Assembly (NCBI RefSeq): GCF_003725795.1
Contig: NZ_RBEE01000042.1
Location: forward strand, 310,001-374,000
Direction: 5' to 3'
Source: Pedobacter jejuensis
Lineage (GTDB): Bacteria > Bacteroidota > Bacteroidia > Sphingobacteriales > Sphingobacteriaceae
Length of the DNA stretch: 64,000 bases
Of this stretch, positions 1-8,033 are shown piece by piece. Positions within the stretch are counted from its first letter, which is position 1. Every line of letters starts with the position of its first letter. Position numbers and translations under genes: made by a program. The notes under the pieces are model-generated. The model was not told the origin of the DNA, did no database searches, and was given only the letters and a program-made list of their open reading frames with translations.

Positions 1-345
1 TTCAAAGATTTAACCAATAAAACACTAATTGCCGATAATGAAATAGATTGGGAAGATTTAGGTGCCGGTGTGAGAAGAAAAATAATGGCTTATGATGATA
101 AATTGATGTTAGTTAAAGTTGAGTTTGAAAAAAATGCAGTTGGAACCATTCATAACCATCCGCATTTACAATTGAGTTATGTTGCGAAGGGAAGTTTTGA
201 GGTAACCATGGGCGACGATAAGAAAACCTTAAACGAGGGTGATGTATTTTTTGCACCAACAATGGTATTTCATGGTCTAGTGTGTTTAGAACCTGGACTT
301 TTAATTGATGTATTTAATCCGCATCGTGAAGACTTTTTGAAATAA
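1..345 (+). CDS. Cupin-domain protein, 5' end outside window
   Basis: Small beta-barrel cupin. The reading frame is open back to base 1, and the residues before the first internal start (NEIDWEDLGAG, then VRRKIMAYDD) belong to the conserved N-terminus of this family, so the gene starts just left of the window rather than at the GTG at 70. Cupin motif 1 is visible as the histidine cluster in IHNHPHLQLSYVAKG and motif 2 as GDVFFAPTMVFHG, giving a metal-binding barrel of about 115 residues. Such stand-alone cupins often act in sugar or uronate metabolism or as small-molecule sensors, but nothing here fixes the substrate. The next gene is convergent and a palindromic repeat follows the stop codon. 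Confidence 0.8.
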   Translation, partial: FKDLTNKTLIADNEIDWEDLGAGVRRKIMAYDDKLMLVKVEFEKNAVGTIHNHPHLQLSYVAKGSFEVTMGDDKKTLNEGDVFFAPTMVFHGLVCLEPGLLIDVFNPHREDFLK

Positions 346-358
346 TTTTCTTTTAATC

Positions 359-386
359 CGTCATGCTGAATTTATTTCAGCATCTT
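359..386. repeat. Single copy of the ATGCTGAA/TTCAGCAT palindrome
   Basis: A 28-bp inverted repeat with arms ATGCTGAA and TTCAGCAT around a short AT spacer. The same sequence is found in the arrays near 21.7 kb and 36.7 kb. Here it stands alone, without the CCCTGAA partner palindrome, just after the cupin stop codon and between convergent genes. It could also help terminate transcription. Confidence 0.75.
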
Positions 387-495
387 ATTTCAAAAACAGT
401 GGGCTCTATTAAAAGTGTGAGGCTTAAGACACCAAATTTAATTCTGGTCATAAATAGCCGTTTTGCATTTTGTTACATCCTCAACCGCCATATAA

Positions 496-1056
496 CTATT
501 CAAAAGTTAAACGCACATTTTTATAACCCAAACCTTCTATAATTGGTTTTAGAACATTCATGGCATTCGTTTTGGTTTGTGCCAAAATATTCGATTTTTT
601 CACCTCGGCAGTTACATGTTTTTCGGCTGCTTTGTACGCTTCATCAACCAAACCTGCTTCGCGGAAGAAAGCCATTTTGGTATCATAAACCCGTGAATTT
701 TTATGGTCGATTTTTACATAACAAATTTCAGGCTGTGGTAAATTTACTACAGCTGTATCGGCATCAAGTTCAATATCGTTTCGTGTAACTTTAGTAAGGT
801 CGATACAACCAACGGCCTCTGCTTTTACGATTAGCAAAACACTAGCTTCAGGTAAAAAATCCGTTTTATTCTTATGTTCAAGTACATCGCTTATTTGGTA
901 ACGAACCAACTCCAGTTTACCTATGGCCTCTATTTTATCAACCAAAAGCTGATGTTTGCTTTCAACAGATGTATTAATGCTAAACTTTTTTGAGATAAAA
1001 AAGTATCCTGCTACTAGTAAAATTAACCAGGGTAAAACTCTAAAAATGATTCTCAT
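496..1056 (-). CDS. DUF4230 family membrane-anchored protein
   Basis: 186-residue protein with one N-terminal membrane segment (about residues 8-22, LPWLILLVAGYFFIS) followed by a soluble domain that matches the DUF4230 pattern as I know it: an early KIEAIGKLELVRYQISDV block, then a hydrophobic strand, then DLTKV and a helical C-terminus. Topology suggests a single-pass anchor with the domain outside the cytoplasm. The function of the family is not established. It starts at an ATG, has a very weak ribosome binding site as usual in this phylum, and is transcribed alone, divergent from the lipoprotein at 1192. Confidence 0.7.
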   Translation of the reverse strand: MRIIFRVLPWLILLVAGYFFISKKFSINTSVESKHQLLVDKIEAIGKLELVRYQISDVLEHKNKTDFLPEASVLLIVKAEAVGCIDLTKVTRNDIELDADTAVVNLPQPEICYVKIDHKNSRVYDTKMAFFREAGLVDEAYKAAEKHVTAEVKKSNILAQTKTNAMNVLKPIIEGLGYKNVRLTFE

Positions 1057-1191
1057 CGTGAATAAATTAATTCGAATTTCTATTATGCCTGTTCACGAAT
1101 AAACAAATATTAAACCACATTTTGTTTGTTTAAATTTTTGGCAGTGGTTTTGTATTACGCAGGGTACACACACAAATTAAACACAATAAAC

Positions 1192-1602
1192 ATGAAAAAA
1201 CTTACTATCCTAATGCTTTGCATTGCCACACTAGGTTTGGCATCTTGCAAAAAAGACACAATTGTTCAAAACACTCCGAACATTACACTATACAAAACAA
1301 TTCAGCCTAATCAATGGGTTTCCGGAAACGATGCAAATGGGCTTTTCTATTATGTAGATATAACGGATAATAGAATTGAACAATATGAAGATGATGGTAT
1401 CATTTTATCATTTGCCCGATTTAATGATGATGGTTATGATGCATTGCCCTTTACTTACGGAACAGATTCTTATAGCTACAGTTCATTCCCTGGTAGGATT
1501 AGGGTTTACTTACAATTTAATAATAACAGAAACACTTTACCAGTGAGACCAACTGCAAGCATAGGTGCTAGAATCGTTTTAGTGGCATCATCTGCAGAAT
1601 AA
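1192..1602 (+). CDS. Small hypothetical lipoprotein
   Basis: 137-residue lipoprotein. The open frame extends to 1126, but the ATG at 1192 directly precedes a textbook SPII signal (MKKLTILMLCIATLGLASC, lipid cysteine at residue 19), so I place the start there. The mature part begins KKD and has no domain I recognise. It is rich in aromatic and polar residues, with a run of tyrosine and serine around residues 95-105, and looks like an all-beta protein. The C-terminus is close to the convergent ABC ATPase gene (3 bases between stops), and a strong hairpin just past the stop ends the transcript. Confidence 0.65.
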   Translation: MKKLTILMLCIATLGLASCKKDTIVQNTPNITLYKTIQPNQWVSGNDANGLFYYVDITDNRIEQYEDDGIILSFARFNDDGYDALPFTYGTDSYSYSSFPGRIRVYLQFNNNRNTLPVRPTASIGARIVLVASSAE

Positions 1603-1605
1603 AAT

Positions 1606-2601
1606 TTAATGAAACTCTAAAAAACGACTAATGTTCAATTGAACATAGTCGTTTTTTTTATGCTCTCCCCGATTCAATTGCAAGGCTCTAACGGTAACGC
1701 CGTTTCGCTCAAGCAATAATTCATCATAAAAACCTTTGTAGTAAACATCTTTAACTTCAAATCTTCGGCTACTCCAATTGTTGTTTATTTCTGCCCATTC
1801 CGGGTAAAACACAACCGATGCGGCGAAGGTTTTCAGTCCGAGTTTTTCTGCATCGCCTCGAGATAAAACTACTGCATTACCTAATATTTGTGCTGTGTAA
1901 ATGTGCTTTGGCTGTTGATAAATATCTACTGGCTTTCCTGTTTGCAGAAGTTCACCATTGCGCAAGATGAGCAGTTGGTCAGCTAGAAATAAGCCATCTG
2001 CCGGGTCGTGAGATACTAAAATTACCGTAACTCCAGTCTCTGCGGCAACGCGTTTAATGTCGGCTCGTAACTGGTTTTTTAATAATGCATCAACCTGACT
2101 AAAAGGTTCATCCAATAACAAAACTTTAGTATCAGCAACCATTGCTTTAGCAATTGCCACACGCTGTTGCTCGCCACCACTTAATTCAATAATCTTTTTA
2201 TTTTGGAGCGGTAAAATCCTTAAATGCTCCATTATTGCCAGCGTTTTCGCAGCTTTAGTTTTCAGGTCGCTATTCGATAATTGTGAGGCAATATTATCGT
2301 AAACCTTCGCATAAATGTTTAATGAAAAATCCTGAGTAACCATTTTCATTTGTTTATGCCCAGGAATTAACTGTTCATCAGGACCTTTAACTTTTTCCTC
2401 TTCGAAAAAAATATCGCCCATATCGGTTTTTAATAAGCCATAAATGGATTTCAGCAAAGTTGATTTTCCGCTTCCACTTTCGCCGATGATAGCTACTACA
2501 TCACCCCTATTAATATCAAAAGTGATGTTTTTAATTCCACCAGCTTGCTCAGTCTGGTATTGCTTTGTTAAATTTTTTATGCTGATTATGGTATCGCTCA
2601 C
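1606..2601 (-). CDS. ABC transporter ATP-binding protein (orphan ATPase)
   Basis: 331-residue ABC ATPase. Walker A GESGSGKST is at residues 40-48, the signature LSGGEQQR at about 140-147, Walker B VLLLDEP at 160-166 and the switch histidine in VSHDP near 198. This is the arrangement of importers of the PotA/CysA/FbpC type, and the region after about residue 240 is a small beta-rich domain of the TOBE kind. No permease or binding-protein gene lies nearby, so the substrate cannot be assigned. The first codon is GTG. The last codons lie inside a terminator-like hairpin shared with the convergent lipoprotein gene. Confidence 0.85.
   Translation of the reverse strand: MSDTIISIKNLTKQYQTEQAGGIKNITFDINRGDVVAIIGESGSGKSTLLKSIYGLLKTDMGDIFFEEEKVKGPDEQLIPGHKQMKMVTQDFSLNIYAKVYDNIASQLSNSDLKTKAAKTLAIMEHLRILPLQNKKIIELSGGEQQRVAIAKAMVADTKVLLLDEPFSQVDALLKNQLRADIKRVAAETGVTVILVSHDPADGLFLADQLLILRNGELLQTGKPVDIYQQPKHIYTAQILGNAVVLSRGDAEKLGLKTFAASVVFYPEWAEINNNWSSRRFEVKDVYYKGFYDELLLERNGVTVRALQLNRGEHKKNDYVQLNISRFLEFH
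1619..1657. terminator. Bidirectional hairpin overlapping the ABC ATPase 3' end
   Basis: Inverted repeat with A-run on the left and T-run on the right: CGACTA (1625-1630) pairs with TAGTCG (1646-1651) and TGTTCAA pairs with TTGAACA across an AATT centre, with one bulged A at 1631. It follows the lipoprotein stop at 1600-1602 by 16 bases on the plus strand. On the minus strand it lies within the last codons of the ABC gene. Confidence 0.85.
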
Positions 2602-2653
2602 AAAGTAAAGGTAAAGCTTAAAGCGGAAAGACTAAAGCTTTAAACAAAAGTTT

Positions 2654-2707
2654 TACACGTGCTTTTTTATCAAAAATTGCACGTATAAAATTTTTAATAT
2701 ATCTTTA
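2654..2707 (+). promoter_or_regulatory. Promoter and candidate operator of the PIN toxin-antitoxin operon
   Basis: A TATCTTTA box at 2700-2707 matches seven of eight positions of the Bacteroidota -7 consensus TAnnTTTG, with a TTG at 2677-2679 twenty bases upstream in the -33 place. An inverted repeat (TACACGTGC at 2654-2662, GCACGTATA at 2679-2687, one mismatch) overlaps the -33 element. That is where an antitoxin would bind to repress its own operon. The operator role is inferred. Confidence 0.5.
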
Positions 2708-2726
2708 CATTGATAATTATAACACT

Positions 2727-3002
2727 ATGAATACTAAGCTAACTTTAACTATAGATAAATCTGTTATCGAGCAAGCAAAAACGTACGCTGAAGAACAAGG
2801 AAGGAGTTTATCAGCAGTGGTAGAAAACTATTTAAAAGCTATTACCAAAAAACAGGATAATGCTATTAAAGAGGAAGAGCTTTCTCCTATCGTTAAATCA
2901 TTAAGAGGTACATTTAAAATGCCTGCGGATTTTGATTACAAAGAAGAGTTAAATAAAATCAGAGAGGAGAGATATCAAAAATATATCAATGATGAAAATT
3001 AA
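2727..3002 (+). CDS. Antitoxin, ribbon-helix-helix type (DUF6364-like)
   Basis: 91-residue protein. The N-terminus (KLTLTIDKSVIEQAKTYAEE then GRSLSAVVENYL) has the strand-helix-helix pattern of ribbon-helix-helix DNA-binding antitoxins and resembles the DUF6364 family. The C-terminal half (about 55-91, charged, with LRGTFKMP) would be the toxin-binding tail. The gene overlaps the PIN toxin by 14 bases, so the two are co-translated. The inverted repeat upstream suggests autoregulation. The pairing with a PIN protein makes the antitoxin role likely even though sequence identity of such short proteins is weak. Confidence 0.8.
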   Translation: MNTKLTLTIDKSVIEQAKTYAEEQGRSLSAVVENYLKAITKKQDNAIKEEELSPIVKSLRGTFKMPADFDYKEELNKIREERYQKYINDEN

Positions 3003-3411
3003 TAAGGCATTAATTGATTCTGATATCCTTCTTGATTATTTTTTAGACAGGAAGCCTTTTTCTGATGATTCTTCAAAAATTTTAACAATGTGCGAAGAAG
3101 GAAAATTAAATGGTTTTATAACTGGAGTAGCTATTGCTAACATATACTATCTATTAAGAAAGGAACATGGACCAAAACCTGTACTGCAAGGTATTAAACG
3201 GTTATTAACCTTTTTGGACGTTGTAATTTTGGATAAAAATACCATACTAAAGTCTATCGAGTCAGATTTTTCTGATTTTGAAGATGCACTACAAAATTTT
3301 TCAGCAGAGAATCAAGGTAACATTAAGGTAATAATTACAAGGAATATCAAAGATTATAAAAGAAGTAATTTGAGTGTTTTAAATCCAAAAATGTTTTTAG
3401 AAGCTTTGTAA
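2989..3411 (+). CDS. PIN-domain ribonuclease toxin (VapC-like)
   Basis: 140-residue PIN domain, a Mg-dependent RNase fold. The acidic residues expected at the active site are present: D10 and D12 in LIDSDILLDYF, an internal FITGVAIANIYYLL helix, the SDFEDALQ block at 95-102 (D96, E98, D99), and the late ITRNIKDY strand near 116-123. Two adjacent ATG codons (2989, 2992) could serve as start. The gene overlaps the antitoxin gene, as in VapBC operons. Length is normal for the family and nothing looks broken. A rho-independent terminator follows 5 bases after the stop. Confidence 0.88.
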   Translation: MMKINKALIDSDILLDYFLDRKPFSDDSSKILTMCEEGKLNGFITGVAIANIYYLLRKEHGPKPVLQGIKRLLTFLDVVILDKNTILKSIESDFSDFEDALQNFSAENQGNIKVIITRNIKDYKRSNLSVLNPKMFLEAL

Positions 3412-3415
3412 GCAA

Positions 3416-3449
3416 AAAATCCTGTTCCGCCTAACCGAAACAGGATTTT
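3416..3449 (+). terminator. Intrinsic terminator of the PIN toxin operon
   Basis: AAAATCCTGTT (3416-3426) and AACAGGATTTT (3439-3449) form a perfect 11-bp stem with a 12-base loop, directly after the toxin stop codon. The T-run is short. Confidence 0.8.
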
Positions 3450-3531
3450 ATTGGTTCATTTGTTTAATCGTTCATTTGTCATTAGACTTCGGCCCTTCGG
3501 ACTTCTGACTCCCTACATCTATATTCTAAAG

Positions 3532-4344
3532 CTAATTTAATCCAAAAGAGACACCAAAACTCATGTTTCTTAAGCCAGTTTGTGCAGGTGTGGTAAACAT
3601 ATCGTTAAAATAATATTTGGTAAATAATCCTAAACCACCGTATCCAAATCTAACTGTACCACCGTAACGAACAGATTGAAAGTGATAGCTATCATACTGT
3701 TTCTCTTTTCCGCGTTCTTCGCTAATCTGTTTAACCTTTCCGTTTAGCAAGAAACTAACTTCCGGACCAACAACAAAGTAGAATCTTTTACCTTTATTGT
3801 TCTCTTTGGTGCGAAACTCAAAGTTTAAAGGAATATGCACATAGCTGCTTGAGAAACGATTTTTAGAAAAGTCAATCGGCTCGTTTATATAAGTTAAAGT
3901 CGGTTGGTTTTTCTGAATGGTAATGTTATCTCTCAAACGAATTAATGTCCAATCGAAACCACCGGCAACATAAACCTTAAAATTGGAGTTAAAGCGATAA
4001 CCAAATTGCAAAACATCAAAAGAAAATGTGCTGGTTTTACCGCCCTTATAATCTAAAAATTCATTGTTCGGCGATAAATTGAAGTCACCATTATCAATTA
4101 ATCTGGAGAAACCTAAATCCACTCTGGTAAATGTAATCCCTCCAACAAAACGGCCTTTTTTAACATCCTCAGTAGAATCTGTTTTAGTAATTATATTACC
4201 TCCACCAATGGTTAAGGTATATTTTGCTTTTTTCTTTTTAACTACGGTATCCATTGCAACAGTATCTTGTTGCCCAAATGCCCTTGGAGCCATAACACTG
4301 GCAAGCCCGCTTACCAAAAGTGTTGTAAAAATTAGATGTTTCAT
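3532..4344 (-). CDS. Outer-membrane beta-barrel protein
   Basis: 270-residue exported protein. It has a signal peptide (about 1-25, ending AFGQQ), a short Lys-rich linker (VVKKKKAKY), and then alternating amphipathic strands with aromatic girdle residues, ending in NMSFGVSFGLN, as in small PorT/OmpA-like beta-barrels of Bacteroidota. No specific function can be assigned. It is immediately downstream of the anti-sigma-like gene at 4487 and the ECF sigma factor at 5211 on the same strand, with a 142-base gap filled by a degenerate repeat. It may therefore belong to the regulated unit, although the repeat-rich gap makes a shared transcript uncertain. Confidence 0.65.
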   Translation of the reverse strand: MKHLIFTTLLVSGLASVMAPRAFGQQDTVAMDTVVKKKKAKYTLTIGGGNIITKTDSTEDVKKGRFVGGITFTRVDLGFSRLIDNGDFNLSPNNEFLDYKGGKTSTFSFDVLQFGYRFNSNFKVYVAGGFDWTLIRLRDNITIQKNQPTLTYINEPIDFSKNRFSSSYVHIPLNFEFRTKENNKGKRFYFVVGPEVSFLLNGKVKQISEERGKEKQYDSYHFQSVRYGGTVRFGYGGLGLFTKYYFNDMFTTPAQTGLRNMSFGVSFGLN

Positions 4345-4357
4345 ATTTGTGTGTTTG

Positions 4358-4445
4358 TTTTTTGAATGAGTGATTTATTGAATGAGTGAATTATTGAATG
4401 AGAGAATGACTGAATTGCTAAATAAAAGAATTATTGAATGAATAA
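4358..4445. repeat. Degenerate short tandem repeat
   Basis: Six or so imperfect copies of a TGAATGAGTGAATTAT-like unit fill the space between two minus-strand genes. The copies vary at many positions. No coding or regulatory signal is visible in it. Confidence 0.6.
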
Positions 4446-4486
4446 ATGCTTTAATCTTAAAATCCTATAATCTCAAAAATCCTGGT

Positions 4487-5230
4487 CTATTTCTTATTTT
4501 TCTTCCCTATTTTAAACGGACCAATATTTATCGATGAAAGTGAAGAGTCATCATCATCGGTACGAAACTGGATAAACTTATCTTTCCTTTTATCCACCTT
4601 ATTCACGATTAAGTTAACCACATCGCCAACATTACGTATGCCTTTACTTTCAGGTTGGTTTTCATAATCGATTACATCATCAGGTTTAACATTTGTAGCT
4701 GTTGAGGCGATTACAGTTTCCGGGTTGGCTTGTAAAATGGCCTCATCAATTTTCTTTTTGATAATTTCTTGAGACGGTATTACTTGTGCAATCACCGTTT
4801 CTTGTTTTTGCATTTCCGGGGCGGCAACTATTTTTGGTTTTTCTACAGGTTTATTACTTTCTAAAACCTTAGTTTTTGCAACAGCCTCAACCTTTAACGG
4901 TGCAGGTAAAACCATTTTTTCTTTTAGTAAGCTTTCGTTTTCTGTAGAATCTTTAACCATTTGATTTTCTACTACTGGTTTAACCTTAGGTTCAACATGA
5001 TTTGCAAACTGCTTTGGTTTAACATCTTGTTGTTGATAAACCAAAATACTTACGGTTGCAATTAGTAAAACCGCTGCTGCTGCTAACCAGTAAATTGGGA
5101 TTATCCTTTTTTTCTTTGGTTGAATTTCACTTTCAATGCTGCTCCACAAATCTCTAGATGGTGCAATTTCAGCATCTTCGAAAGCATTTTTAAATAACTT
5201 ATCAAAATCCTTATCCTGTATAGGTTGCAT
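4487..5230 (-). CDS. Anti-sigma-factor-like membrane protein
   Basis: About 247 residues. A short cytoplasmic N-terminus (QPIQDKDFDKLFKNAFEDAEIAPSRDLWSSIESEI) is followed by a Lys-rich stretch, one membrane segment (about residues 46-64, IYWLAAAAVLLIATVSILV) and a long low-complexity Lys/Glu/Val/Pro periplasmic part. This layout and the 20-base overlap with the upstream sigma gene fit a partner that holds the sigma factor at the membrane. I do not see the zinc-binding HxxxCxxC motif of classical anti-sigma domains, so the role rests on position and topology. The open frame extends to a TTG at 5236, but the ATG at 5230 is preferred. Confidence 0.6.
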   Translation of the reverse strand: MQPIQDKDFDKLFKNAFEDAEIAPSRDLWSSIESEIQPKKKRIIPIYWLAAAAVLLIATVSILVYQQQDVKPKQFANHVEPKVKPVVENQMVKDSTENESLLKEKMVLPAPLKVEAVAKTKVLESNKPVEKPKIVAAPEMQKQETVIAQVIPSQEIIKKKIDEAILQANPETVIASTATNVKPDDVIDYENQPESKGIRNVGDVVNLIVNKVDKRKDKFIQFRTDDDDSSLSSINIGPFKIGKKNKK

Positions 5231-5780
5231 AACCAAATCCCTCCATTTTTATAATTTCTTCTTTTAAAATTGTTCTTGCTCTCGATAATTGAGATTTACT
5301 TGCTCCCTCCGAGATGCCGAGCGTTTCTCCTATTTCTTTGTGCGAATAACCTTCAATTACATACATATTGAAAACCATTCTGTAACCATCAGCCAGTTTT
5401 TGTATCACTTTCATCAAATCTTGCATTCCTAAAGTACCAAAATCAAAACCTGTTGATGGTTGTTCGTAAGCTTCATCAATTTCGACCACATTTAAGCTGC
5501 GGAAGTTTTTACGGTAACTTTCAATTGCGGTATTCACCATCACTCTCCTAATCCAACCTTCAAATGAACCATCGCCTCTGTACTCCTTAATTTTCTGAAA
5601 AATTTTGATGTATCCCATTTGCAATACATCTTCAGCCTCCATTCTATCTTTTGCGTAGCGCATACAAACAGCCATCATTTTCGACGCCGTTTGCCTGTAA
5701 AGCAGCTCTTGCATCTTCCGGTCGCCAGCTTTGCAGCCCTCCATCAAATCGTTTATCGTGTAACTTCGCGTCAATTTCAT
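5211..5780 (-). CDS. RNA polymerase ECF sigma factor
   Basis: 189-residue sigma-70 family factor of the extracytoplasmic-function type. Region 2 runs from about residue 20 to 95, with the -10 recognition helix recognisable as AEDVLQMGYIKIFQKI and the FEGWIRRVMVNTAI segment. Region 4 covers about 125-180, with the helix-turn-helix GYSHKEIGETLGISEGASKSQLSRAR. Length and order match the family. It is first in an operon with the membrane partner at 4487, overlapping it by 20 bases. A poly-A/T upstream region of about 200 bases carries no gene. Confidence 0.93.
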   Translation of the reverse strand: MKLTRSYTINDLMEGCKAGDRKMQELLYRQTASKMMAVCMRYAKDRMEAEDVLQMGYIKIFQKIKEYRGDGSFEGWIRRVMVNTAIESYRKNFRSLNVVEIDEAYEQPSTGFDFGTLGMQDLMKVIQKLADGYRMVFNMYVIEGYSHKEIGETLGISEGASKSQLSRARTILKEEIIKMEGFGYATYTG

Positions 5781-5973
5781 TGTGTGTTTGTATATAGAAG
5801 ATGGTGGATTACAAACATTGGTTGCATGGAGGATATAAAAAAGTTAAATAAAAGTTAAAATTGGTTTGGATAGGTTGATTATCAATAAGATAAATCGTAA
5901 ATATATTTTCAGAAAGATATATATTTTATTTGGAAAGCAATATTAGCTTCTTTGAAATGATAAATGAATTGAA

Positions 5974-6002
5974 ACCTATAAGGTTTTAAAAACCTTATAG
6001 GT
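5974..6002. repeat. 29-bp perfect palindrome at the RAYT 3' end
   Basis: ACCTATAAGGTTTT (5974-5987), one A, AAAACCTTATAGGT (5989-6002). The stop codon of the transposase gene lies inside the right arm. A longer copy is on the other side of the gene at 6626-6660. Confidence 0.9.
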
Positions 6003-6600
6003 CTAAAAAATCAAAATTCGAAAACTTTTCCCTTTGGTGAAAACTTACAAATTCTTCAATACCGCCAAACCAATCAAAAACAGCATCCCTTTCTAGTTTA
6101 GAAAATTTATTTAAAGAAATAATTGAGTTATATGATGAATAATACCAATCTGCGGCTGTTTTACAAAATTGATGGTGTACTGGGTTTTGATGAATGTAAT
6201 TAATTAATCTCAAAAAATATGTTTCATCCTGTATCTGAGCTCTTTTTGTAAAATCTAAAAAAAGTGCACCCTTTCTGTTATTTTGCTTATTAAATGCTTT
6301 AGCATAGCTATTAAGAAAATTGCTTAGCCTTTGCATAATAAATTTGTGGAAGTCGAAATCCTGATCAGTATTGTTTGCTAATTCCCTAATAATATTTTCA
6401 TTCCTAACTTGAATTAAAAAATGAAAATGATTTCGCATTAAGCAATAACTGAACGTTTTTGCAATTGGAAAAATATAATGCTCAAATCTGGAAAGAAAAA
6501 AGATATAATTTTCATGACTATTGAAAAGGTTTTCGTTTCCAACTGCATGATTAAAAATGTGGTAAAAATTGTCGGGATGAAATTTATCTATATATTTCAT
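5995..6600 (-). CDS. REP-associated tyrosine transposase (RAYT, Y1/HUH family)
   Basis: 201-residue single-strand DNA nuclease of the IS200/IS605-related Y1 family. The HUH motif is H58-F-H60 in LMRNHFHFLIQ, the candidate catalytic tyrosine is Y99 in NSYAKAFNKQ, and the family signature YIHQNPV occurs at about 135-141. RAYTs are domesticated transposases that act on the short palindromes around them, and here both flanks carry the same AACCTATAAGG palindrome (5974-6002, 6626-6660). No passenger gene is present. Length is normal and no frame disruption is visible. It is a single gene, not obviously in an operon. Confidence 0.9.
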   Translation of the reverse strand: MKYIDKFHPDNFYHIFNHAVGNENLFNSHENYIFFLSRFEHYIFPIAKTFSYCLMRNHFHFLIQVRNENIIRELANNTDQDFDFHKFIMQRLSNFLNSYAKAFNKQNNRKGALFLDFTKRAQIQDETYFLRLINYIHQNPVHHQFCKTAADWYYSSYNSIISLNKFSKLERDAVFDWFGGIEEFVSFHQREKFSNFDFLDL

Positions 6601-6625
6601 GGCAATTTTTTTCCTAAATATAGGG

Positions 6626-6660
6626 TAAACCTATAAGGTTTTAAAAACCTTATAGGTTTA
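6626..6660. repeat. 35-bp perfect palindrome at the RAYT 5' side
   Basis: TAAACCTATAAGGTTTT (6626-6642), one A, AAAACCTTATAGGTTTA (6644-6660). Its central 29 bases equal those at 5974-6002. It lies 25 bases upstream of the transposase start codon, so it would also be in the 5' leader of the transposase mRNA. Confidence 0.9.
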
Positions 6661-6744
6661 ATCAAAGCAGTTGGTTAGAATACAGACTTCTCTATACTAA
6701 TTCAATTTCCATTTCATTGCCGTCTGCTTTAGCTGACGGAAATT

Positions 6745-7899
6745 TTAATCTTTCCTCTTCACCTTAAATAACCTAAAATCCTGCTTATAGGTTAAGAAAA
6801 ACGAATGGTTAAACTGTAATTGCTTATCGGTATTATCTAAATCAACGTGAGGCTCGAAACGAACATCTAAATACAAATGCGGAATCAATTCCTTTTGGTA
6901 AGCATAACGCAACGAGACAATATTTCTACCACTTTGCTTTAGTCCGTTTGTATATAAGTTACTCGAAACCGATTCATACAAAGGCATTCCTTTAATCGAA
7001 ATGAAGTTATTTCCTTTCCAGTAAGAGGCCACCAAACTTCCCCACTTACTTTCTACACCAGCATTTAACCACATCCCAAAACCACCATGATAAGCACGAC
7101 GTTTATCAGGCGAAAAATCTTTATAAACTGCGATGTAGTTATCTGTATAAACCTGTGTGATGTTGGTGTTAATAGCCTTATGCAACTTCAACCCAGCAGC
7201 ACCATTAAAAACGGTACTGATTGGGATTTCCTTTAACACATCAATTTGTCCGCCTTGGTGGAAAGCCAAAAACTGTGCAGGAAAACTAAACTTCCAGCCA
7301 TTGTTTTCGGCTATTGTACTTTCAGTAGATAAACCTCCGATGATCTCTTCTTTGGCAGCCTCGCCCAGGTAAATCATTTTCTGCCAGGCAATCCAGGCAT
7401 CTAGATTGAATTTTTTGCGCTCTACCAATAGCTGCGTTCCATATTCAATTGGTGTAGTTATCGTTCTTTCAAAATCGTAAAGTGGTTCGATATATTTATG
7501 CTGAATGCCGCCTTCTAAACTTCCAAAAATCAAAGTTAAATTGCGTTTGTGATACTTTAAACTGAACAAAGGTTTTGCATCGGTGATTCCATTTCTACCA
7601 AAATCTTTGCGAATAAAAGCACCAGCTGTTATGGCCAAATTTGGGTGTGCATAATACACAATTTGCGGTTGCAGTTGCGTTCCATACAAAGTATATCCAT
7701 CATGGAAATCATTGGTGTACTCGTAATTCCGAACGTAATTGAAGTTGTAAAAATTAAAATGAACCTCATTGGTTAAGCTACTATCCGGTCGAATTCTATT
7801 CTCAAAAGCCGACTGATTAAACTGTGCTGAGGCAAAATATGATGTAAAAAGAAAAGTTATAAAGAGTAATGTTTTTTTCAGACCTGTTGTTGTTAACAT
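6745..7899 (-). CDS. Predicted exported outer-membrane protein, function unknown
   Basis: About 384 residues. The open frame reaches 7953, but the ATG at 7899 leads directly into a signal peptide (LKKTLLFITFLFTSYFASAQ), so I choose it. After cleavage the protein is made of repeated beta strands rich in Tyr, Phe and Asn (FNFYNFNYVRNYEYTN, YAHPNLAITAGAFIRKDF) and ends with basic residues after QDFRLFKVK, which suggests a large barrel or porin-like protein. I do not recognise a named family. It stands alone between the RAYT element and hemJ, on the same strand as both. Confidence 0.6.
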   Translation of the reverse strand: MLTTTGLKKTLLFITFLFTSYFASAQFNQSAFENRIRPDSSLTNEVHFNFYNFNYVRNYEYTNDFHDGYTLYGTQLQPQIVYYAHPNLAITAGAFIRKDFGRNGITDAKPLFSLKYHKRNLTLIFGSLEGGIQHKYIEPLYDFERTITTPIEYGTQLLVERKKFNLDAWIAWQKMIYLGEAAKEEIIGGLSTESTIAENNGWKFSFPAQFLAFHQGGQIDVLKEIPISTVFNGAAGLKLHKAINTNITQVYTDNYIAVYKDFSPDKRRAYHGGFGMWLNAGVESKWGSLVASYWKGNNFISIKGMPLYESVSSNLYTNGLKQSGRNIVSLRYAYQKELIPHLYLDVRFEPHVDLDNTDKQLQFNHSFFLTYKQDFRLFKVKRKD

Positions 7900-8033
7900 G
7901 AGCTTGGTTTTATGGCTCAAATTTAGGATAGTTTTTTGTTTATTTAACCGCAAAGAACGCTAAGTTTACGCAAAGGAAACAAAGGACTGTATGTATCTAT
8001 TTTGCTTTAGTCTTTATGCTTTACTCTTCTTGC

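Noticed and set aside
5974..6660. Complete insertion sequence with target duplication
   Set aside because: The palindromes are the same at both ends, but I found no target-site duplication outside them, and RAYT genes are normally single-copy, non-composite genes.
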